A model generated the notes under the pieces. It worked only from the letters and a program-made list of their open reading frames with translations. It made no database searches and had not been told where the DNA came from. Position numbers and translations under genes: made by a program. Shown here piece after piece: positions 8,781 to 15,174 of a stretch of DNA of 15,174 nt. Source of the DNA: Phoronis ovalis (Eukaryota > Phoronida > Phoronidae). The stretch covers positions 6,861-22,034 of the forward strand of contig JAOXYB010092938.1 of assembly GCA_028565635.1 (NCBI GenBank). Direction: 5' to 3'. Within the stretch, counting starts at the first letter, position 1. The number at the start of each line of letters is the position of its first letter.

Positions 8781-8902
8781 TCACCGTCTTCTACCAAATC
8801 GTAAACTGTCCATTTCTATTCCTGCGGAACTTCCGCTTTTTCTGCGTAATGTATTTAATAGATCCGCTAATTCTGATAAACTCACTTTGCCTCTTTTAGG
8901 TT
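8781..8902 (-). CDS. Peptide precursor coding exon 2: amidated peptide and stop
   Basis: The - strand acceptor is TTTTTTTATGTTTTAG, with its AG at 8904-8903. The exon begins with AA, completing Glu50, then PKRGKV and onward to SLRFGRRR and TGA at 8783-8781. The - strand frame stays open upstream to 9053, but that part is intron. Confidence 0.8.
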
Positions 8903-10070
8903 CTAAAACATAAAAAAATTCTGTTAATATGAATGCAATCGACAATTCGGAGAGATTTGCAAAAAAATAAACTCTAGTGAATTTGTTTATTATTGTGTAA
9001 TATGAAGTTTTCTTCAGATCTAAATTATCAACCTGTAGAATTGAAAAAAGCACCCGTATATTGGTAGCTTTTTTTGAAGAGGAATTATGTAAAAAAAAAT
9101 ACTAGCCCAATGTGCATCACCAGCTTGCACAGCGTACAGCCAACGTGTTTTGCGTTATTCATTCACATACGCTTTTTACAAGCTCAGCAAATAAAAAAAA
9201 AATTTGTGAGCATGGAATAGAAATTATTATCATTCTGCTATATGGCGGGTTCATGATTTTTAGAAAGAGTGCTATAGACATTTTAAAAAATAGATCTGGT
9301 ACCAGATGGTCCTAACCCTCTAACGAAAACTTACACTATCTTTTCTAATGATATAAAGTATCTACCTTCCAGACTGCGAGTTCCTCTATTACGTAACATC
9401 AAGTGACTTCTTGATTGGGATATCATGGGTCTTGAATAATCATCATATACTGTAAAAGAATTCTTACACATATAATTGCAAGTTTATTATTTAATATCCA
9501 GTTTTGATAACTATATTGATTATGCATATAGTGTATAATGATTAGTTCCGTTTTTACATTATTTCGGTATTATATAATACTAAAGTAATTTTAAAACAGA
9601 TGCTAATTGATTTTTCGAATAGATGTGTTAGTTTTTACACGGATTATTTTTAGTGTAAACAAATTTACTAGAACTTTTTCAATGCTTTTTATATCGCGTT
9701 CAAATGAAAAAACATGTCATGAGGCGATGGACTGAATGCCCAACATGGAATATGTATTTCAGCATAGTTTTGATTCTACTATGTTGCGAATTCTAATGAG
9801 CATTAGGCTACTACTGTGTAAACCTTTTTTTATCCAGTGTTATAAAGTTTTATCTTGCGTTGTTTCAAAAAATGTTGTTTGGCTAACTTATATTGACTGA
9901 AGAATAATCAGTTTTCACATACCTAAGTTCCTAAGATCTTGTTCAAATGCACTGTCTTGCAAATCTGAAGAAATCGATTCTAAAGAAACCGGGAGGCTTC
10001 TTGCTGAACACAGCGTGCATATAATTAAAAGTAATATCGCTGACAGTTGAAGCTCTGTGTCTAACTTCAT
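8781..10070 (-). CDS. Putative amidated LRFamide-type neuropeptide precursor (2 coding exons, complete)
   Basis: Joined - strand exons 10070-9923 and 8902-8781 encode 89 residues and a TGA. Residues 1-23 form a signal peptide: a short charged N-terminus, the hydrophobic core LSAILLLIICTL, and a likely cleavage after CSA. Residues 24-51 are a Ser/Asp/Glu-rich spacer. Lys-Arg at 52-53 is a convertase site. The following peptide (54-85) begins GKVSLSELADLLNTL, carries Arg-Arg-Lys at 69-71 as a possible second cut, and ends GIEMDSLRF. Gly86 would be the amide donor and Arg87-89 the final basic site, directly before the stop. Predicted products are a 32-residue LRFamide, or a 14-residue one starting SGSS if cut after RRK. 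It would be secreted from neuroendocrine cells. I do not recognise the family: the LRFamide end is shared with kisspeptin- and FMRFamide-like peptides, and the ELADLL helix is vaguely NPF-like. Confidence 0.8.
8903..9922 (-). other. Intron of peptide precursor gene
   Basis: 1,020 bases with GTATGT donor and TTTTAG acceptor. AT-rich; the only structure noted is the 14-base palindrome ATCTGGTACCAGAT at 9294-9307. The + strand frame at 9112-9315 has no coding look. Confidence 0.6.
9923..10070 (-). CDS. Peptide precursor coding exon 1: signal peptide and spacer
   Basis: ATG at 10070-10068, the only ATG upstream of the hydrophobic core in this frame. 49 codons follow, ending DLRNL plus a single G, then the donor GTATGT (9922-9917 on the - strand). 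The single base plus AA from exon 2 makes Glu50. A possible acceptor (TTCTTTCTTATTTTAG, ending at 10092) lies 21 bases before the ATG, so a further 5' UTR exon may exist. Confidence 0.78.
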
Positions 10071-10133
10071 GGTCGTATTGTTGTCTATATCCTAAAATAA
10101 GAAAGAATTGTTGTTAATGTAAGGCGGAAATTC

Positions 10134-10141
10134 TTTATATA
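10134..10141 (-). promoter_or_regulatory. TATA box of peptide precursor gene
   Basis: The - strand reads TATATAAAG at 10141-10133, 71 bases before the ATG. Transcription would start near 10110 and give a 5' UTR of about 40 bases. This competes with a model in which an upstream 5' UTR exon splices to 10091. A CRE-like TGACGTTA sits at 10735-10742, about 600 bases further upstream. Confidence 0.4.
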
Positions 10142-12840
10142 ATCTTAATTCTAACAATAGGCATCACGCACAGTATTTGCAATAACTTGTGGGATCGAGT
10201 ACAAAGCGCATTTTCTTAAAAACAATTTGGAATTACTCAATCATTGCTTTAAAAAGTACGTTACCAGCATTTACAAATAAATTCCCTGTACTTCGAAATT
10301 AAGGTAATCTTTGGGAAATTTTGCCTATAAAATTTCAATATGTTTTTATTCTAAAATTGTTTTTCAATAATTTCTAATTTTTTATGCTGAACCACAACGG
10401 GTACATAACGAAATTTGAAAACAAAACACGAGCTAAATGTACATGTGGCTGTTTAAGAACAAGAGCAACGTTTAGTCAAACAAAGTTTTAAGCAAAATTT
10501 CACTTCGCATATAAAGTACAAGTTAGCAACTTACAATTAATTATGTTCAGAACGAGTAAAGGGTTTCACCAAAAAAGTTTTGGATATTCTCCTGTTATAT
10601 TTTAACCATCTCAGAACAATAGTCGTCGTTTGCGTAATGATTAAATAAGCCTCTTTCCCCGCTTTATAGGCTTGTCAAGAAAGTTTAGATAAAAATAAGT
10701 TTATTCATCGCAATTTATAATCCATGTACGTGCGTGACGTTACTCAATGAACCATGTTCGTCATAGTCTTTTGTTAATAAGCTATGTTATCTTATTGTTT
10801 AATAAACAGATAAACCGTTTAATGCATCTGCCCAAATGCATCACACATCTTAAGAGTATTTGTCTTTTAAATGTACGTGATTCTTGTCTTGCTTTTTAAC
10901 CAGAAGTATTCCATTACAATAGAAGTTGTTAACAACCCTCCTGACATGTACTAATTAGATATAATTAAGGTCATTCCTGGTTTGTTTTTGACATGTTCTT
11001 TACGACCCCTGAAATCTAAATGTCCGTTTATATGTTCAGATAGTCTTAGACAGGTAGATAATAGATAGAGGTGTTATAACCACAAGAGGATGATATGTAT
11101 AATTGAGAAGTGATCGCTAACACTGCAGTGGTCCTTTCTTTTTCTCAACTTCTGAACAGAAGATGCTAATTTTGACCACCGGTTTCGACATGTTTAATTA
11201 TTTAATTTTTCTCAAAGTTAAGAAATGACTTCCTAACACCGTTCCAAAAGCAAAGTTTTACATTAAATATATTGAAATTGAACGTACATTTTTAGACTGA
11301 CTACAGTCTCTTTTATGTAAAGTTTTGACTTTAAAAAAAATACTTTTTCAGTAATACTTTGTCAAAAATAAGTAATCAGTATTTTTACCAATACCAAAAT
11401 CTTAATTCAGTATCTAATTTTTACTTACTGCAACTGCATATATTATCTATAATGAGTATCGACACTTTTTCGGGACTTTAATGATTTTTACTGCTCATAT
11501 GTGTACTATTCTACAGTCAGAACTTATTAAGAATAAAGATATCATAATATGCAGAATAGAGTTTGAGCACAGACTACTACATATTACAAATGGAGGAAAC
11601 AAATGATTGCATTCTTCAGATCTCAAATTTTTAACATGGAAATATCTCTGATTAGTTTTACGTGCTATATCAATTATCAATGTTTTTCATAATTTGCACT
11701 TCGGTATACTATTAATGCATTAAGGCCTATTATCAATCCACCTGACATGTATTAACTTTATGTTATATCCATTTGTTACACCGAATACCTGACCCCGGGG
11801 ACCTGACATTGATTTATTTGGACAGCTTGCCAAATGACACATTGTACCTAAGATGTGACGCAGGATCTGACTAGAAGCATTTACAGTACCTCAATATAAG
11901 GAGGATTTTCCAAATAATCACAGCACTGAACTTTCTGGATATTTTAAATTTTGATAATCCATTTCAATGCTAGATCCATAACAAAGTGCCGTGAAAATGT
12001 TTCATTCATCCTAGCCAGTGCGCATGCTTTTCTGCATTGCTGTATTTAACCAATTGTTTATTTGATATCAATGTAGACGAATATAAATATTTTGTTAACC
12101 TTCACCTCTAAAACGTTTCAGCTACTTAAAATTGCTTTTGCGAAATATGATATTTGTAAATACTGATTTCATGTACCAGATATATTTCGCAATTCCTTGT
12201 CTGTTAATGTTTTTCTTTAAACATGTTATTACCAAAATATATTCATTTTCAAATATGGTGCCTCTTTAAAAACAGTTACTCCAACTGTTATACAGGCTTC
12301 AATGTTATAATCAAAACAGTTTTTGTTGATTACTGCAAAACCTGTTTTCTCTTTTGCACGTACGTAATGCATGTCACTTATGCATGTTATGTATCTGTTA
12401 CATATATGGCAAGTACTGTATACTCAGGGGCCCAAAAAATAACACTTTATGTGATAACTAAAGTATTTTTTAATAGTTGAAAATTAAAAATAATTTGTAA
12501 TTGCGTCGTTGAATTGGTAACATTTTTTGCAACGTTAATGAATCTTTTTAAAGTATGATTGCGGTTGCAAGAATTTTTATTATTATTTTTAAATAATTTT
12601 AACAAAGTGCTTTATTACAATATGCTATCCCATATATATTGCAAAATATAATGATACACTTGTGTTAAAAAGGAAAATATATGCTATAATGCAAAACACA
12701 TGTTTTTAAAATACATATATAGAGAATTTTTTTTTTGGTATTTTTTTTTAAAATGAAAGATGTTACCTGATATTTACACAGTTTTCTCGGTTTTCCGGAA
12801 TAAGATCAAATGTAAAGCCAGCACAGACTTTAATACTTAC
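10142..12840. other. Upstream flank of peptide gene, no gene seen
   Basis: About 2.7 kb of AT-rich DNA without convincing exons on either strand. Open frames here are short, rich in Leu, Ile, Phe, Tyr and Cys, and lack domain sense. It could be intergenic, or a long first intron if the 5' exon near 12841 is real. Confidence 0.5.
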
Positions 12841-13050
12841 CTCTATTGTTCAATAGTTAGATTATATTCTGTAATTCACTCATGAATCCACCAACTCAAC
12901 CTTCTTTTAACGTTTTGCTGAAAAATTTCACTTTAAAAAAAAATTAATATGTATTCTTATAAGATAGTTGTTTACTGAACCGGTGTTTGTTTTTCAATTT
13001 TCCTTATACTATATTGTTCTGGTTATTTGTATTCATGTAATGGTTCTGTG
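12841..13050 (-). other. Possible 5' UTR exon of peptide gene
   Basis: On the - strand a near-consensus donor, AGAG|GTAAGTATT, cuts after 12841. A TATATA lies upstream at 13080-13075, placing a start site near 13050. Joined to the acceptor at 10092 it would give a non-coding first exon and a 2.7-kb intron. This rests on splice-site quality alone and is an alternative to the TATA box at 10134-10141. Confidence 0.22.
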
Positions 13051-13223
13051 ACAGTTCCGGCGTTCGACGATGAGTATATAATTATTCATTTAGCTAATCA
13101 ATGGATGAAACTACGCATACTGTTATGTCATTCACAAGGCAAAGAGTAGTAATGCCTTGTTTTTTCCCCGGGGGGGGCAGTCAGTATGAAAGTGGGTACC
13201 TATGTTCCAACATGGCTTTTCAA

Positions 13224-13343
13224 AAAAACCCTTAACGAAGTGAAATTCTACAAAAAAATACACCCCTAAGGAAGTGAGTTTTTTGAAAAAAGGAAGTGAC
13301 TTTTGGGGAAAAAACACACCTAAGGAAGTGTCACACCTCCAAA
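13224..13343. repeat. AAGGAAGTG direct repeats inside the MITE-like element
   Basis: CTTAACGAAGTG, CCTAAGGAAGTG, AAAAGGAAGTG and CCTAAGGAAGTG recur, each followed within about 20 bases by an A-run. The irregular spacing suggests internal expansion by slippage. Confidence 0.6.
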
Positions 13344-13393
13344 AAAACAGCCCTTTCGTGATTTTAGCCACAAAAAAAACAGACACTAAGCGC

Positions 13394-13407
13394 GTAACGC
13401 GCGTTAC
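13394..13407. repeat. Perfect palindrome GTAACGCGCGTTAC
   Basis: 14-base perfect palindrome inside the MITE-like element. It extends to 13390-13411 with one mismatch pair (GCGC against ACGC). It is strikingly CpG-rich for this AT-rich region. Confidence 0.8.
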
Positions 13408-13481
13408 ACGCAGGCGGTTTGAAAAACATACCCTTTTGTTGGAACATGCTTACCCACTTCCATATTGACTGCCCCCTAGGG

Positions 13482-14222
13482 TTTCTTTATCCTCTTCCTG
13501 TGAACAAAATGAGAAATTACATGAATAATTTGCATTAGAAATCGTGATTACGTCTAGTTTATTCGCAATCCACGAGTTTACTTTCGTTGTAAAGTTCGCA
13601 AGAGACCGAGGCTTATTGGAACGACTACTTTCAGGGTATATAATACGGTACTTATTCATTGTGCGATGAGAAAGCAGCAAACATGATTAACATTCGGTAG
13701 CAGGAGGCTGATGGATTTTTTTTACATTAAAGGTATACATTGTATGATACAGCGAATAGTATTACCGACAATAGCGTAACATCGTTATTACTGCTGCAAA
13801 CAACTATTTGTTTCATAATGTTTAAAGAATGGAATTTTTGCGATAACTTTAGAAAAAAAGAAAAGTTGAGTGACTAAAACACAAATAGCAAAGACCAGCA
13901 AAGTGAAGACCGGATGATGACCTAATAGGATATAGTGCAATTCTAGCAAACACAGTTTCTCACAAAAAAAATCTAAAACAATTGGGCTACAATTTAACAT
14001 TGAAAAACATTATTCTTGCCAGATATTACTGCATGTAGCTAAGCGGGTAGCTAGAAGAGCCTGATGTAAAAAGGACCATTTCAAAATATATTAATTCAGA
14101 TATGCAATATTATCTACAGATCGATGCAAGCGATTTCTTTGAAATGTTGAGATTAACTGCCTGAACAACAAACCGCAGTTTTAGTTTGAATTCTTTTTTT
14201 TCCATAAATTCTCCAGAAAACA
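13482..14222. other. No gene seen
   Basis: AT-rich flank. Two - strand open frames (13680-13450 and 14000-13788) were judged accidental: one runs into the mobile element, and the other is merely hydrophobic from T-rich sequence. Confidence 0.45.
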
Positions 14223-14236
14223 GTAGCCATGGCAAC
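14223..14236 (+). promoter_or_regulatory. RFX X-box motif
   Basis: GTAGCCATGGCAAC fits the RFX consensus GTNRCC-N0-3-RGYAAC exactly. In animals such sites lie near the start sites of ciliary genes. No downstream exon is seen here, so a target gene would have to lie beyond the window or on the other strand. Confidence 0.45.
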
Positions 14237-14412
14237 CGTTTTTGAATATGTTTTGAAAACGTGATAAACTGTATAACTATGGCAAGTCGAGTTGTTTAAA
14301 AGTTTTATGTGTTACACTTATAATCGTTTGTACTTTACCAAAAACATCTTCATTGTGTTGGCCATAGTTCCGCGAATTGTAGCGCTCTTCCTTGTCTTCG
14401 TTGAGAATTAAC

Positions 14413-14583
14413 TTTATAAAACTTGCTTAACAAGCGCGACCGCAAATTTATGCGTTTTCACTTGTATTAATTCTTTTATTAAATCTTGTTTAACGGGCGC
14501 GATCGACTGCTTCAAAAAAAACACCATTTTTTAAAAAAATCCCGACTACATTTTTTTTATAAAAGGCCTTTCACCCGTTAAAC
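14413..14583. repeat. GC-richer duplicated block with inverted repeat
   Basis: A unit TTTATAAAAC-TTGCTTAAC-AAGCGCGACCG (14413-14442) recurs diverged at 14475-14505, an offset of about 62 bases. Part of the second copy, GTTTAACGGG (14488-14497), is repeated inverted as CCCGTTAAAC (14574-14583). Confidence 0.5.
14558..14566 (+). promoter_or_regulatory. TATA-box-like TATAAAAGG
   Basis: Exact match to a strong metazoan TATA box in the GC-richer block, 320 bases past the X-box. No coding exon follows within the window, so it may be chance or the promoter of a gene further on. Confidence 0.25.
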
Positions 14584-14628
14584 ACCTTTTTAAATAAAAA
14601 ACAGCCCTACATACTCGATCAGTTTTTG

Positions 14629-14642
14629 AGGGCTTTCGCCCT
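14629..14642 (+). repeat. Small hairpin AGGGC-TTTC-GCCCT
   Basis: Five-base perfect stem and four-base loop, about 65 bases past the TATA-like motif. No histone-type or terminator context is evident. Confidence 0.4.
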
Positions 14643-15106
14643 ACTGACCTAATTTGATTATACAACAGTGCTAACTGGTGATAATTGAGGTGTTCTGCAT
14701 GTTTAAAATCACGTTCGTTGAACTTGTGATATGTGATAATATATATACACGTTCGATAAAATGTAAAACTTATTGAACTCTATAATTAAAGTAGCTATGT
14801 TTCCAGAAAAAAGATACTTAAAAAGCATGTCAACACTATAAGATTAAGGGATTTTTGTATTGAATGATGAAAGGGCGTGTTGGGCAATATATATATTCAT
14901 ACATAAATGAGATGGTTTATCCATCAACACAAACATGAGTATTTCCAGCCTAGGTTAAATGTCTTAACTGAGACATTTATCAGGCTATCTTTAATTAGGT
15001 TTTTTTACTGTCATTTATTATTATAAATACTTGACTTTCAAGTTGTATGAGTACTAAATGTGTAATTAAAAATAAAAGGTTCCATAATTACAATCTCTAA
15101 TTAGGG
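14643..15106. other. No gene seen
   Basis: AT-rich, with short TA runs near 14739-14748 and 14887-14895. No exon, RNA gene or larger repeat was recognised. Confidence 0.4.
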
Positions 15107-15126
15107 TTGCTCCTATAAGGGAGCAA
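15107..15126 (+). repeat. Hairpin TTGCTCC-TATAAG-GGAGCAA next to CTT repeat
   Basis: Seven-base perfect stem with a six-base loop, 20 bases before a TTC/CTT microsatellite. A unique hairpin followed by a simple-repeat tail suggests the 3' end of an interspersed element whose rest may lie upstream. Confidence 0.5.
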
Positions 15127-15146
15127 GCCTATTGGTTTTGTACGAT

Positions 15147-15174
15147 TTCTTTCTTCTTCTTCTTCTTTTTCTTT
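15147..15174 (+). repeat. CTT/TTC microsatellite at window end
   Basis: Pyrimidine-only run of TTC units with small interruptions, continuing to the window edge. Confidence 0.85.

Larger units (their letters stand above)
13166..13481. mobile_element. MITE-like non-autonomous element with 44-base TIRs
   Basis: The left end, 13166-13211, reads CCCCGGGGGGGGCAGTCAGT and onward to GTTCCAAC. The right end, 13438-13481, is its reverse complement with few changes, ending GACTGCCCCCTAGGG. Both sides are flanked by TTT, a possible 3-bp target duplication. The interior is C/A-biased, holds four AAGTG-type direct repeats and a near-palindrome, and encodes no transposase. It lies just upstream of the possible 5' exon of the peptide gene. 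Confidence 0.75.

Noticed and set aside
8701-8913. + strand 70-codon frame opposite the peptide exon
   Set aside because: Antisense shadow of the - strand exon, which has splice sites, phase match and a prohormone layout; the + frame has none of these.
9294-9307. Palindrome ATCTGGTACCAGAT
   Set aside because: Perfect but isolated 14-base palindrome in an intron; at this window size one or two are expected by chance.
12223-12480. + strand 85-codon Cys/Tyr-rich frame
   Set aside because: Cysteine spacing is irregular, there is no signal peptide pattern, and composition matches random AT-rich sequence.
13132-13468. Open frames on both strands within the TIR element
   Set aside because: They follow A/C-rich direct repeats and cover the inverted ends; no transposase motif.
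13450-13680. - strand 76-codon frame
   Set aside because: Begins in unique sequence and runs into the mobile element end; no recognisable motif or splice context.
13788-14000. - strand 70-codon hydrophobic frame with possible membrane segment
   Set aside because: Hydrophobicity is expected from T-rich DNA; no supporting exon, splice site or known family.
1-15174. Prokaryotic systems, CRISPR arrays, canonical tRNA or rRNA genes, viral genes
   Set aside because: No spaced direct repeats, no complete cloverleaf, no rRNA-like stretch and no viral protein motif seen; gene structure is that of an animal nuclear genome.

Overview
The window looks like nuclear DNA of a lophotrochozoan animal, most likely a bivalve mollusc. 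It is strongly AT-rich, its genes are split by GT-AG introns, its introns hold degenerate repeats built on GGTCA and CCAAGATGGC words, and TACATGTA-type words are common. There are no prokaryotic features. Exons were joined by eye from splice-site consensus, reading-frame continuity and protein sense; no transcript or database was available.

Two genes meet tail to tail. On the + strand, positions 1 to about 7,950 hold the 3' part of a gene for the TFIIIC90 subunit of RNA polymerase III factor TFIIIC (GTF3C4). Eight exons (206-392, 716-749, 1614-1683, 2003-2169, 3085-3319, 3752-3805, 5909-5998, 7250-7314) join in perfect phase into about 299 residues. They end in a Cys/His-rich zinc-binding domain typical of this subunit's C-terminus. 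The 5' exons lie outside the window.

On the - strand, two coding exons (10070-9923 and 8902-8781) make a complete 89-residue secreted precursor: signal peptide, acidic spacer, Lys-Arg site, then one peptide ending LRFG-RRR-stop. This is the layout of an amidated neuropeptide prohormone. I cannot assign it to a named family, and it is the most interesting object here. A TATA box lies 71 bases upstream of its ATG. The two genes have AATAAA signals on opposite strands only 18 bases apart (7935-7940 and 7964-7959), so their 3' ends may overlap.

The rest is introns and flanks with repeats. These include a 32-bp-stem hairpin in the fourth TFIIIC90 intron of the window (2443-2530), a degenerate repeat field with tRNA-like segments (about 4600-5536), two related copies of a dispersed repeat in neighbouring introns (about 3900-4390 and 6023-6660), a 316-bp MITE-like element with 44-base terminal inverted repeats (13166-13481), an RFX X-box (14223-14236), and a short GC-richer block with repeats and a TATA box (14413-14642). 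No RNA gene, CRISPR array or complete transposase was seen.
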